From the NCBI RefSeq assembly GCF_000244895.1, contig NZ_CM001441.1, forward strand, positions 5,433,417-5,497,416: a DNA stretch of 64,000 nucleotides, in the 5' to 3' direction. Shown one piece after another: positions 35,793-45,159 of this stretch (the stretch's first letter is position 1; each line of letters begins with the position of its first letter). Source of the DNA: Desulfosporosinus youngiae DSM 17734. Lineage in GTDB: Bacteria; Bacillota; Desulfitobacteriia; Desulfitobacteriales; Desulfitobacteriaceae. Below the pieces are notes generated by a model. The model saw nothing but the letters and a program-made list of their open reading frames with translations, ran no database searches and had not been told where the DNA came from. A program made the position numbers and the translations under genes.

Positions 35793-36578
35793 CTATATCC
35801 CTTCTACGCGGGCCGCCAGAGGACCTGCGTTTTTGATTAACTTTGCAAACTGCAGCGGATCAAGACTGGCTCCTCCGACCAGGGCCCCATCAACATCCGG
35901 CTCCGTCATCAGCTCGGCAATATTTTCTGCCTTGACACTTCCCCCATAGAGTATGGGTACTTTCTCAGCAGCCATTCCCATACGTTCTGTCAGAGTGGCA
36001 CGAATCGAAGCGCACATTTCCTGAGCATCTTTGCTGGATGCCGTTTTCCCCGTGCCAATCGCCCAGATGGGTTCATAGGCAATGATTATCCGGCTTAACT
36101 CGTCCGCCGATAAGCCGGCAAGTGCCCGGGTCACTTGCCCCTGGACTCTCTCCACAGCCTTCCCTTCTTCGCGTAAGCTCAAGTTCTCTCCGCAGCAAAG
36201 GATTGGGGTTAATCCCGCCCTCAGTGCCTGCTGTACCTTCCTGGCAATTTCCTCATCGGTTTCCCCGAACATCTCCCGCCGCTCTGAGTGACCGAGGATT
36301 ACATATGTACAAGCGACATCCAGCAGCATCTGAGCCGAGATTTCACCCGTATAAGCACCTTGGTCCGCCCAGGCCATGTTTTGAGCGCCCAGGTGAACAA
36401 TACTTTCTTCCAATTCATTTTTTAAAGCAGAAAGGGCTGTAAATGGAGCACACAGGACAATATCGATGTCTGTAACATCTTTAACCTCATCCAGGAACTT
36501 CACGGCATAGTCCTCTGCTTCATGAACTGTTTTAAACATTTTCCAATTGCCGGCGATAACCGGTCGTCGATCAGCCAA
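35793..36578 (-). CDS. tpiA: Triosephosphate isomerase
   Basis: A 261-residue TIM barrel. GNWKMFKTVHEA holds the catalytic Lys, VILGHSERREMFGE the His, and IAYEPIWAIGTGKTASS the Glu and phosphate-binding loop; ILYGGSVKAEN closes the active site. Interconverts dihydroxyacetone phosphate and glyceraldehyde-3-phosphate, the point where a product of the Glp-like dehydrogenase would enter. Slightly longer than the usual 250 residues. Confidence 0.98.
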   Translation of the reverse strand: MADRRPVIAGNWKMFKTVHEAEDYAVKFLDEVKDVTDIDIVLCAPFTALSALKNELEESIVHLGAQNMAWADQGAYTGEISAQMLLDVACTYVILGHSERREMFGETDEEIARKVQQALRAGLTPILCCGENLSLREEGKAVERVQGQVTRALAGLSADELSRIIIAYEPIWAIGTGKTASSKDAQEMCASIRATLTERMGMAAEKVPILYGGSVKAENIAELMTEPDVDGALVGGASLDPLQFAKLIKNAGPLAARVEGI

Positions 36579-36599
36579 TTTGTTCTTACCCCCTTATTG

Positions 36600-36640
36600 C
36601 GAGGCACGATGTTCGATGCGCGATGCGCGACATCCAAACT
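36600..36640. repeat. Short dispersed repeat (GAGGCACGA-GTTCGATGCG type)
   Basis: Between tpiA and pgk: CGAGGCACGATGTTCGATGCG followed by repeated GCGATGC units. A near copy occurs at 59500-59545 upstream of whiA. Probably a dispersed intergenic repeat family of this genome. Confidence 0.45.
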
Positions 36641-36736
36641 TCACTGACCTCAAATAACCTTTAGTATCCTGAAAAAGTTTATTTCATTCTTTATGGTGCC
36701 AAGCCCAAAAGCGTCTTTCTCCGCTTCGAACCCCGC

Positions 36737-37924
36737 TTACCCCTTGTCCTGAAGAGCCGCAACACCTGGCAGCACTTTTCCTTCCAGAAACTCAAGGGAT
36801 GCTCCTCCCCCTGTTGAAATATGGGTCATCCGATCCGCCACACTCATTTTCTCTACCGCGGCTACGGAATCTCCGCCGCCAACAATCGTGGTCCCACCGC
36901 AAGCGGCTACTGCCTGAGCAACTCGCTCAGTTCCTTTAGCGAAGGCGTCCATTTCAAAGACACCCATTGGACCGTTCCAGATCACAGTGCGGGCAGCCGC
37001 AACAAGGGCTTCAAATTTCCCGGCACTGGCCGGTCCTATATCTAAGGCCATTTCATCTTCTCCAATTTCAGACACGTTTACTGTACGATGAGGTGCATCC
37101 GCCTGGAAAGCCGGTGCCACAACCACATCAATTGGCAGTTCTAACTTGACCCGTTTAGTTTTTGCTTTCTCAATGAGATGCTTTGCCAGCTCCACTTTTT
37201 CCTCTTCGAGAAGGGATTTTCCCACGTTAAAGCCTTGTGCCTTAAGGAAGGTATTGGCCATCCCTCCGCCTATGATCAAAGCGTCCACCTTTTCCAAAAG
37301 ATTATCGATAACCCCGATCTTATCGCTCACTTTAGCACCGCCAATAATAGCTACAAAGGGCCGTTCCGGATGTTCCAAAGCATTGCCCATGAACTCGACT
37401 TCTTTTTGCATTAATAAACCGCAAACAGCTGGAATGTAGTGGGTAACCCCTTCAGTAGATGCATGAGCACGGTGAGCGGTTCCAAAGGCATCATTGACAA
37501 ACAGCTCTGCCAACCCAGCTAATTCTTTGGCAAAGGCGGGGTCATTTTTCTCTTCTTCAGCATGGAAGCGGACATTTTCCAATAAAAGGACCTGCCCATC
37601 TTGCAGCTTGTTGACGGCCTCCATTGCCACATCCCCTACACAGTCTGTGGCAAAGGATATTTCTTGGGCCAACTGACTGCTTAGATGCTTGGCAACGGGT
37701 TCTAATGAGTACTTCGGATTAACCTTTCCCTTGGGACGCCCCAGGTGAGAAGCCAGAATGACTCGCGCGCCTTCTCTGATCAGATGCAAAATAGTAGGCA
37801 ACGCTGCTTGGATACGTTTATCATTGGTAATGTGTCCTTGCTCATCTAAGGGCACATTAAAATCCACTCGGACAAGTACACGTTTCCCACGTACCTCCGC
37901 ATCGTTTACACTCTTTTTATTCAC
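36737..37924 (-). CDS. pgk: Phosphoglycerate kinase
   Basis: A 395-residue enzyme making ATP from 1,3-bisphosphoglycerate. Motifs: [12 protein letters not shown] near the N terminus, [29 protein letters not shown], and WNGPMGVFE with [14 protein letters not shown] in the nucleotide-binding half. Its upstream flank holds the repeat-rich 850-base gap to pyk, so it probably has its own promoter; a TATACT lies near 38005 on the minus strand. Confidence 0.98.
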   Translation of the reverse strand: MNKKSVNDAEVRGKRVLVRVDFNVPLDEQGHITNDKRIQAALPTILHLIREGARVILASHLGRPKGKVNPKYSLEPVAKHLSSQLAQEISFATDCVGDVAMEAVNKLQDGQVLLLENVRFHAEEEKNDPAFAKELAGLAELFVNDAFGTAHRAHASTEGVTHYIPAVCGLLMQKEVEFMGNALEHPERPFVAIIGGAKVSDKIGVIDNLLEKVDALIIGGGMANTFLKAQGFNVGKSLLEEEKVELAKHLIEKAKTKRVKLELPIDVVVAPAFQADAPHRTVNVSEIGEDEMALDIGPASAGKFEALVAAARTVIWNGPMGVFEMDAFAKGTERVAQAVAACGGTTIVGGGDSVAAVEKMSVADRMTHISTGGGASLEFLEGKVLPGVAALQDKG

Positions 37925-38166
37925 ACAAAAAATCCCCTTTCACTTGACCCAAGGGTTTAATCTTACTTCGGATTTGATCCATCATTTCTTTACTTACCTT
38001 AGTATACCGAGAAACGAAATTTACTACTCTCCCAAGTTTCAAAAACTCCCTATCTACCTCATTTAATTCCGGGCTTGTTCACTACTTCTCCATAAAGTTG
38101 CCATTTCCTGCCCGAACAAGACACTTTCCTTCCTCATATTAAGAAACTTGGCTGACGCCCACACAC

Positions 38167-38240
38167 ACGAAGACACTGTCGACCCACGGGTTAGCTTATC
38201 GTAACGAAGACACTGTCGACCCACGGGTTAACTTATCGTG
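38167..38240. repeat. Tandem 37-bp direct repeat
   Basis: Two adjacent 37-base units (ACGAAGACACTGTCGACCCA...) with two mismatches. A diverged third copy lies at 38646-38683 inside the fold-back element. Part of the gene-free 850-base gap between pyk and pgk. Confidence 0.75.
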
Positions 38241-38421
38241 AAAGCTCCAGGCAATGGCGGCAGCCTCAGTTGCACTAATGCGCTGACTATAGCTGAGCAG
38301 CACTCGTGTCGTCATGCCTGATGAGCAGTAACTTTCCAGAGAGTATGAACGATAAGTTATTCTTCCTGCCCTGAAAAAGACCCCAAAATTACGCAGCAAA
38401 CAAAGCTCAGACCCGCAAGCA

Positions 38422-38705
38422 GGGCAGCTTCGTCCACAGAAGCGAACCCATTGCATGGAGAGGCAGTAAAAGCCCACAAGACGGTGCGGGGAAACGAAGC
38501 CACGGGTTCACATCAGGTACTACCCAGAGGTTTGGCACGAAAATGTCCGGTGGACATTTTCGCTGAAGCGGCTATCCCCAAAGAATACTTATCCGCTGAA
38601 GATCGTCCCGCACCGGCGAGTGGGCGAGCCTCGGAGTGCTGCGGTACGAAGACACTGTCTTCGCACGAATTAACTAATCTTGCACGGATGTAGACGAAGC
38701 TGCCC
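38422..38705. repeat. Fold-back element with nested inverted repeats
   Basis: Nested arms share a centre near 38550: GGGCAGCTTCGTC / GACGAAGCTGCCC (38422, 38693), GAGGC / GCCTC, GCCCAC / GTGGGC, CGGTGCGGG / CCCGCACCG, and at the centre CGAAAATGTCC-GGT-GGACATTTTCG (38538-38562). The whole can fold into one long imperfect hairpin. No convincing coding frame. It resembles a MITE or structured repeat; the family is not recognised. Confidence 0.6.
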
Positions 38706-38774
38706 GACCCAAGCGCACTCTCGTTTTCATCCTCTACTGGTGTCACCTTAGCGGCATGGGCGGCTGACCGGGTA

Positions 38775-40508
38775 TTACAATATACTGACTGTCCCCTCAT
38801 AAATTACTCCCGCAAAGGCATCTACCGTAATCCTCTGTCCATCACCTATGATTGCCGTTGCTTCTGCTAAGCCTATAACAGCCGGTATGCCGTATTCTAA
38901 AGCCGCGATGGCCCCATGAGAGGTTAAGCCGGCCTCTTCAATGACTAACCCTCCTGCTTTAGCAATCAGCGGAACATAGCGGGCATCCGTCGATCTGGCT
39001 ACTAGAATATCCCCTATCTCAAAGGAATCCTGCTCAGGCAAATGGACTATCCGAGCAGTCCCTGTATAGGACTTTTTGCCAATACCCATCCCCTTGGCCA
39101 AGATCCCGCCTGCCACCTGGACTTTGATCATATTAGTTGTGCCGGCTTTGCCAACGGGAACTCCTGCCGTAATCACCACAATATCCCCTGTCTTGATGTA
39201 CTTTTTGCCAAGTGCCGCCGTCACTGCGACTGACAATAACTGATCCGTCCCAAGGCTTTCCTGAACCACAAGGGATTCAACCCCCCACTGCAAAGCGAGT
39301 TTTCGAGCAACTTCCGGAAAGGGAGTAGCTGCCACGATCAGTGACTTAGGACGATATTTGGAAATCATCCGGGCAGTCAGTCCGGATTGGGTAGGAGTTA
39401 TAATGGATGTCGCCTTAAGGTCGCCGGCGATACTATAACTCGCGTAGCTGATGGACTCCGCGACATTAAGCTGGGGATGACGAGTTGCCTTTGTTTCCAA
39501 AAGGGTTGTTTCGGCACGCTGAGCGATTTTATCCATGACTTTTATTGCCTCAATGGGAAATTGTCCGGCAGCCGTTTCGCCTGATAGCATAATGGCATCC
39601 GCTCCATCCAAAATGGCATTCGCCACATCACTTGCCTCCGCTCGCGTAGGCCGTGGCTGCCGCATCATGGAATCCAGCATTTGGGTAGCTACAATGACCG
39701 GCTTGCCAAGCAGGTTGCATTTTTGAATCATTTCTTTCTGATAAACAGGGACATCTTCAACCGGAACCTCCACCCCTAAATCCCCTCGGGCAACCATTAG
39801 CCCATCGGCAACCTCCAAAATAGAGTCCAAATTATTAATTCCCTCTTGGCTCTCAATCTTAGCAATGATGTGTACCGTTGCTCCCATTTCTTCAACAATT
39901 TGCCGCACAGCTAAGATATCAGACGCTTTACGGGTAAACGAAGCCGCAATAAAATCAATTCCTTGGGTAACGCCGAAACGAATATCTTCAATATCCTTTT
40001 CCGTAACACCAGGCAGTTTAATCGAGACTCCCGGAACATTAACTCCCTTTTGTGATTTTAAGACCCCTCCATGACACACCCTCGTTAGAATCTCTTCTTT
40101 CCGTACCGACACAACCTCTAAATCCAATTGTCCATCATCAATTAATATATGCGTCCCCGGAACAACATCATGCCATAATTCAGGATAAGTTATTCCTACT
40201 CTTTCCGAAGAACCAAGAGCAGCTTTCGTATCCAAAATAAACTCTGCACCATTGGCCAGGGTAATTCCTGACTCCGGTACCATACCTGTCCGAATTTCCG
40301 GCCCTTTAGTGTCTAATAAAATTCCAAGATGTTTACCCGCCTTCGCGGCTTCCTCCTTTAACACACCTATGCGCAGCCCATGTTCTTCATGAGTTCCATG
40401 GGAAAAATTCAGGCGGGCGACATTTATGCCCGCCGTTAATAATTGTTGAATTTTGTCTCTCGATTCGCTGGCCGGACCAATCGTACCTATAATTTTTGTC
40501 CTTCGCAT
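38775..40508 (-). CDS. pyk: Pyruvate kinase with C-terminal PEP-utiliser-like domain
   Basis: A 577-residue enzyme making pyruvate and ATP. Core motifs: TKIIGTIGPASES, ARLNFSHGTHEEH, GLMVARGDLGVEVP and IMLSGETAAGQFPIEA. After about residue 475 an extra domain with GLTSHGAIAALEYGIPAV follows, as in Bacillus-type enzymes; it resembles the phosphohistidine domain of PEP-utilising enzymes. It lies between gap and pgk, an unusual position in the glycolytic cluster. Confidence 0.97.
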   Translation of the reverse strand: MRRTKIIGTIGPASESRDKIQQLLTAGINVARLNFSHGTHEEHGLRIGVLKEEAAKAGKHLGILLDTKGPEIRTGMVPESGITLANGAEFILDTKAALGSSERVGITYPELWHDVVPGTHILIDDGQLDLEVVSVRKEEILTRVCHGGVLKSQKGVNVPGVSIKLPGVTEKDIEDIRFGVTQGIDFIAASFTRKASDILAVRQIVEEMGATVHIIAKIESQEGINNLDSILEVADGLMVARGDLGVEVPVEDVPVYQKEMIQKCNLLGKPVIVATQMLDSMMRQPRPTRAEASDVANAILDGADAIMLSGETAAGQFPIEAIKVMDKIAQRAETTLLETKATRHPQLNVAESISYASYSIAGDLKATSIITPTQSGLTARMISKYRPKSLIVAATPFPEVARKLALQWGVESLVVQESLGTDQLLSVAVTAALGKKYIKTGDIVVITAGVPVGKAGTTNMIKVQVAGGILAKGMGIGKKSYTGTARIVHLPEQDSFEIGDILVARSTDARYVPLIAKAGGLVIEEAGLTSHGAIAALEYGIPAVIGLAEATAIIGDGQRITVDAFAGVIYEGTVSIL

Positions 40509-40625
40509 TTACGATCCCTTCCTTACCCCATTTGGGATTAGCCTCGTTCTAATTTTCACATTTACACCCGCCATAATAGCCCTTAAATCCCCTCTTCCAC
40601 AAATGGGGCCAATGTCTATTCGGCC

Positions 40626-41636
40626 TTACAAGCCTTTCAGGACAATCAGCTTGACTAAATCCAAAATTCGGTTGGAATAACCCCATTCATTATCATACCA
40701 AGCCAGCACTTTGACCATACGCTCTCCCATCACCATGGTTGATAGACCATCCACAATGGAACTGGCCGGGTTGCCATTAAAGTCACGAGAAACGAGGGGT
40801 AATTCTGTGTACTCCAGGTATCCCTTCAATTTCCCCTCCGCGGCTTGACGTAAGGCAGAGTTAATTTCTTCTTTGCTGGTTGGCTTCGTTAAATTAGCCA
40901 CAAAATCGACTAGAGATACATTTGGGGTGGGAACTCTGACGGCTAGCCCATTCAATTTTCCCGCCAATTCCGGAATGACCAATGCAACGGCTTTGGCTGC
41001 ACCCGTGGTGGTCGGAATCATGGATTGATAGGCCGCCCGGGATCTGCGCCAATCGGAATGATCGAGGTCCAGAATTCGTTGATCATTCGTGACAGAATGA
41101 GTGGTAGTGATCATCCCTTGTTCAATTCCGAACCCATCCAATAGGACTTTAACTACGGGTGCCAGACAGTTTGTTGTACAAGACGCGTTAGAAATAACAT
41201 GGTGCTTAAGCGGATCGTATAAATCATCGTTGACTCCCATGACAATCGTAATATCTTCGTTTTTAGCCGGAGCGGAAATAACGACTTTTTTGGCCCCAGC
41301 CGTCAGATGCTGAGCAGCGGCATCCCGTTTCGTAAAACGCCCGGTTGACTCGATGACAATATCCACTCCCAGCTTGGCCCATGGTAAATCTGCAGGATTT
41401 CGCTCCGCTAAGATTTCAATTTGTTTCCCATCAATCATCATCATACGTCCGTCTATTTCCACTGAGTTGGGGAGAATTCCGTGCACAGAATCATACTTAA
41501 ACAAATGAGCTAATAAATCCGGACTTCCTAAATCATTAATAGCCACCACTTCAAAGGGCATAGTTTGATTCAGAATGGCACGTAATGTCAGCCGGCCAAT
41601 CCTGCCAAATCCATTAATTGCTACACGAACACTCAT
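40626..41636 (-). CDS. gap: Glyceraldehyde-3-phosphate dehydrogenase
   Basis: A 336-residue NAD-dependent enzyme. The start is ATG 41636 ([15 protein letters not shown]) behind AGGGAGG. NAD-binding INGFGRIG, catalytic Cys in [14 protein letters not shown], and [10 protein letters not shown]-like [14 protein letters not shown] are all present. First gene of the glycolytic run here. Its usual neighbour cggR is absent; a methyltransferase gene lies 116 bases upstream. Confidence 0.97.
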   Translation of the reverse strand: MSVRVAINGFGRIGRLTLRAILNQTMPFEVVAINDLGSPDLLAHLFKYDSVHGILPNSVEIDGRMMMIDGKQIEILAERNPADLPWAKLGVDIVIESTGRFTKRDAAAQHLTAGAKKVVISAPAKNEDITIVMGVNDDLYDPLKHHVISNASCTTNCLAPVVKVLLDGFGIEQGMITTTHSVTNDQRILDLDHSDWRRSRAAYQSMIPTTTGAAKAVALVIPELAGKLNGLAVRVPTPNVSLVDFVANLTKPTSKEEINSALRQAAEGKLKGYLEYTELPLVSRDFNGNPASSIVDGLSTMVMGERMVKVLAWYDNEWGYSNRILDLVKLIVLKGL

Positions 41637-41752
41637 AAAAATGACCTCCCTCAATAATAAGTTTTTCTCGCTTATACTCCTTGTAAGCTCCGGACTCTCG
41701 GCATTAACCGAGGCGGGTGGAACATAACAGCCTATGCTCTGCCATTTTTAGC

Positions 41753-42550
41753 TTAGAACTCGAATTGTTTGCTGCGATAGGCCTTGAGATACTTAACACA
41801 AAAATCATCCCGGCCGGCCAGCGTCTCCGCCGTAATCAAGCTTGCCATCATCATTTTGTCCAGAGGATTAATAATCAGACCATCCAACCCTTTGCCAATG
41901 GCCATTATGGCGAATACATGATTCATGAATTTCCGTTCCGGCAGGCCATAGGATATATTAGACAGCCCGCACATTGTATGAACCCCTTTAAAACGTGTCA
42001 TAATGGCGTCAACTGAATTAATAAATTCTATCGCGTAGGTACTGTTTGTGGAGATCGGCTGAACCAAAGGATCTACATAAATGTTATCCAGGGGCACATT
42101 ATTTTGTACCAGTCCGTTTATAAGTTTGTCGGCAATTCTCAACCGGTCATTCATGGTTTCAGGCATACCTTCATCACTCATACAAAGTGCCACAACTTTT
42201 AAATCTGTGCCTGCAACGATAGGAATCAACTCATCATAACGTTCTTTCTCCAAGGAAATCGAGTTAATCATGGCGACACCTTTGTGTACGGACAAAGCCG
42301 CCTCAATGGCCTTTGGATCAGGGCTGTCAATACAGCAGGGACAATCAACCGCTTCCTGAACAGTTTTCACTAACCAACTCAGATATTCAGGCTCCTTACC
42401 AACAAAGATACCGGCATTGACATCAATATAATTTGACCCGGCCTCGAATTCTTCCTTAGCTACCTTTTGGATATAACCCAGGTCTTGAGCTTTGATAGCC
42501 TCTCCTATGGCTTTACGACTGGCATTAATTAATTCTCCGACAATGATCAT
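41753..42550 (-). CDS. Methyltetrahydrofolate:corrinoid methyltransferase
   Basis: A 265-residue pterin-binding TIM barrel of the MeTr/AcsE/MtvA type. Signature segments: MIIVGELINASRKAI, GSNYIDVNAGIFVG, CCIDSPDPKAIEAAL, MINSISLE, and the C-terminal GVHTMCGLSNISYGLP. It moves a methyl group between a corrinoid protein and tetrahydrofolate. With the corrinoid protein (46905) and the UroD-type gene (53028) it makes a complete demethylase set, so here it probably charges tetrahydrofolate for the Wood-Ljungdahl pathway. Confidence 0.9.
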   Translation of the reverse strand: MIIVGELINASRKAIGEAIKAQDLGYIQKVAKEEFEAGSNYIDVNAGIFVGKEPEYLSWLVKTVQEAVDCPCCIDSPDPKAIEAALSVHKGVAMINSISLEKERYDELIPIVAGTDLKVVALCMSDEGMPETMNDRLRIADKLINGLVQNNVPLDNIYVDPLVQPISTNSTYAIEFINSVDAIMTRFKGVHTMCGLSNISYGLPERKFMNHVFAIMAIGKGLDGLIINPLDKMMMASLITAETLAGRDDFCVKYLKAYRSKQFEF

Positions 42551-42672
42551 TTTCTTTCCTCCTCAACAGCCTTGTAATTCAGCTTTTATACCCGTTTCGT
42601 ATCTTCTCTTTCCTATAACATTGCTAAGATCGCCATAACTACCTCAACCTTCAGCGCCTATTACCGCCGGGC

Positions 42673-43926
42673 TCAGGAGAGTCCGTATCCCTCCAGGAAG
42701 TACCAGATCGGATGGCGCACTTGCACTCCGGTCCCGTGTGCTATCTGGATGTTACAGGTTCCACATTCGGTGATGATCTCCTTGAAATCGGAGGTCTGCA
42801 CTCCACTCTTCACTTTATCAAATAAAGGCTTGCCGATTTGCATTCCTGCAGCATAGTTTTCTTCTTTAAAACTGTAGCTGCCCGATAAGCCGCAGCACCC
42901 GCTGTCCAGATCCTTCACCTTAAAACCCGAAATTAAATGCAATAACCGCACAACCGGAGTTCCGATGCCCTGAGCTTTGAGATGGCATGGAACATGATAA
43001 CCAACAATGTTGGCGGACGGTCGGAAATCTTGGCGGAGCTGCCCTTTCAGGTAAAGGTTCCATAAAAATTCAAATAAATCATAGGTTTTAGCAGTGATCA
43101 TCTTCGCTCCGGGACTGCTATATTTGGGGTATTCCTGTTTCAAACTCAAAGTGCAGCTCGGACAAGAAGCAATAACCGGAATTCCCTGTTCCAAATAGGG
43201 AGCAAATAACCGCAGATTATGCAAGGCATTAGCTTCTGCCTGAGAAAACTGATCATTGGATTGCAAGGGGACCCCACAACAACGGAACCTCGGAGTCAGA
43301 ACAGAAAAACCATTATGCTCTAAAACCTTAACTACGGCTTTGGCCGTCAGGGCATCATTATAGGTCGAATAACATCCCGGGAAATAGATCACTCGCTTGG
43401 GGTTAAGACCAATCTTGGACTTCATCGCAAATTTTCGATGATACTCTGGCAAGGGGGCATTTCGTCCGATTCCCAGAGACTTTTCCATCAACACCCGGAC
43501 TATTTTTTTCTTGAGAACAAAATTCGTAACTGGAGCATAAACCGTCCCCAACATGCCTAAATATTCTGCCCTTCCCAGTACCAGGGCACGGAGACGATAG
43601 CGCAGACTCTTCTTCTTTGTTCCTGAAATGAACCCCTTGCGACGCGCCTCCATAATCAGATCAGTTATGTTAACACTGGAAGGGCAGGTGATCTCACAGG
43701 TTTTGCAATTGGAGCACGCTGCTAGAACTAATGGATCAAAATAAATTCCTTCCAGGCGTAATCGTTCGGCGTCCGGCCCGGCGGCCTTCGGACCCGGAAA
43801 TAAGGTATTAACCCTTGCTACGGGGCACTCTGCTGTACAGGCGCTGCACTTCAGGCAAGCGTCCAATTTTTCTGCCCGGTAAACTGCTTCCATTAATTCT
43901 CCGCTCATCTCTCCCCTTCTTTCCAT
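42673..43926 (-). CDS. glpC: GlpC-like iron-sulfur subunit
   Basis: A protein of about 417 residues. Two 4Fe-4S clusters are visible (CLKCSACTAECPVAR; CSNCKTCEITCPSSVN), followed by two CCG domains (FRCCGVPLQSND; GCCGLSGSYSFKEEN) that bind a cysteine-ligated cluster and pass electrons to quinone or another carrier. It ends the three-subunit dehydrogenase operon. The start is uncertain: ATG 43926, or ATG 43908 just after AGGGGAG. The electron acceptor is not encoded here. Confidence 0.85.
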   Translation of the reverse strand: MERRGEMSGELMEAVYRAEKLDACLKCSACTAECPVARVNTLFPGPKAAGPDAERLRLEGIYFDPLVLAACSNCKTCEITCPSSVNITDLIMEARRKGFISGTKKKSLRYRLRALVLGRAEYLGMLGTVYAPVTNFVLKKKIVRVLMEKSLGIGRNAPLPEYHRKFAMKSKIGLNPKRVIYFPGCYSTYNDALTAKAVVKVLEHNGFSVLTPRFRCCGVPLQSNDQFSQAEANALHNLRLFAPYLEQGIPVIASCPSCTLSLKQEYPKYSSPGAKMITAKTYDLFEFLWNLYLKGQLRQDFRPSANIVGYHVPCHLKAQGIGTPVVRLLHLISGFKVKDLDSGCCGLSGSYSFKEENYAAGMQIGKPLFDKVKSGVQTSDFKEIITECGTCNIQIAHGTGVQVRHPIWYFLEGYGLS

Positions 43927-43953
43927 CCCATCAATTCAAGGCTTCCTTTTGCC

Positions 43954-45159
43954 CTATAATTTACTTCCGGCCAGGTAACCGGTCGTAAGAGCGACTCCGC
44001 CGCCGCAATAATCTGCCCAAGGGTCCCAATGGGCCAGCGAGCGCCCACAGACAAACACATTGTGCAAATAGATTTGGCCATCTCTTTTGAGGGGCTGAAG
44101 TTCCTTGTTCACCTCTATACCCATTTGGGCATAAGGCTGAGGTTCTAAAAAACCCTCGGCTGTCCAAGGCTCAGGCGTAAAGATCGGACAATCAAAGACC
44201 TGCTCCCGGATTGTCTGCGGTCCAACCAAAATTCCTCCTCCAAATAGTCCTCCCGAAGCCAGAACAAAGGACTTGGCTTTTAATTGAAACGTCTCCCCCA
44301 TACTATGAATAGCAATACTTTGACAATAACCATCTTCTATAACGGCTGCTTTGGCTTTGCCGTTGATGATTAATTCCCCGCCGAGATCTTTAAATTTCTT
44401 TCTGAGGAATTGATACAGGTCCATTCCCGTCGGTGAAGGCGGGAAAAGAGTTGGCTCGACAACTGTGCTGCCAAGGGCAGCCAATAGCTCCTGCAGAATT
44501 GGCTCAAATGAAGCACTTAACCCCGGAAACACCAAAACTGCCCCTTCATCCGTCCCTGCCGATTCTTGAATAGTTTCTTGGATGAACCCCCTTAAATAAT
44601 CCGCCCCTTCTTGTGAAGACCAATATCTGGCATAATCCGGGGCAAGTATACTCTTTCCTAAACGATACTGGGCAGCAAACTGCTCCACTTGCAACGGTTT
44701 AAGCGTTACTTTAGCTTTAGGAAAATTGGCTGCCAGATTTGAGGCAAACAATTCCGGAAAAAAGTCCTTCAGCCCGTTGGGGGCTATTAAGATAATCCTC
44801 CTCGCCTTATGCAAAGGCTGAGCAGATAATCTGTGAGGTACATACCCTGCCGTACGGATCTCGCCAAGAGGGGTGAGAACGCTTTCGGCCCTGCCCCATG
44901 AGCCCTGATAAAAAGAACAGATTTCCTGCCACTTGCTTAGGGATTCAAGGGCCTGAGCTTCTGAAATCAGTGAAAAAGGATGCCCGAGGTGATCTCTAAG
45001 AGCTGCAAAATCCCCAAAATCCAAAATCCCGGAAGCATAGGACAGACTGCCTGCCCCTTCGGCTGCCAGAATAACCTTCTTTCCCCGCTCAAGCGCTGTT
45101 ATACCCGCCACTAGACCGGCTAGTCCTCCGCCAACAATAATTCCATCCCACACTATCAT
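43954..45159 (-). CDS. glpB: GlpB-like flavoprotein subunit
   Basis: A 401-residue FAD protein. Dinucleotide-binding GIIVGGGLAGLVAGITALE at the N terminus and C-terminal CGRSLAHWDPWADYCGGG, as in the B subunit of anaerobic glycerol-3-phosphate dehydrogenase. ATG 45159 overlaps the glpA stop (ATGA). It couples GlpA to GlpC and anchors the complex at the membrane in E. coli. Confidence 0.87.
   Translation of the reverse strand: MIVWDGIIVGGGLAGLVAGITALERGKKVILAAEGAGSLSYASGILDFGDFAALRDHLGHPFSLISEAQALESLSKWQEICSFYQGSWGRAESVLTPLGEIRTAGYVPHRLSAQPLHKARRIILIAPNGLKDFFPELFASNLAANFPKAKVTLKPLQVEQFAAQYRLGKSILAPDYARYWSSQEGADYLRGFIQETIQESAGTDEGAVLVFPGLSASFEPILQELLAALGSTVVEPTLFPPSPTGMDLYQFLRKKFKDLGGELIINGKAKAAVIEDGYCQSIAIHSMGETFQLKAKSFVLASGGLFGGGILVGPQTIREQVFDCPIFTPEPWTAEGFLEPQPYAQMGIEVNKELQPLKRDGQIYLHNVFVCGRSLAHWDPWADYCGGGVALTTGYLAGSKL

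Noticed and set aside
38196-38477. 93-codon minus-strand ORF with several cysteines
   Set aside because: It lies across a tandem repeat and fold-back element, has no ribosome binding site and an improbable composition.
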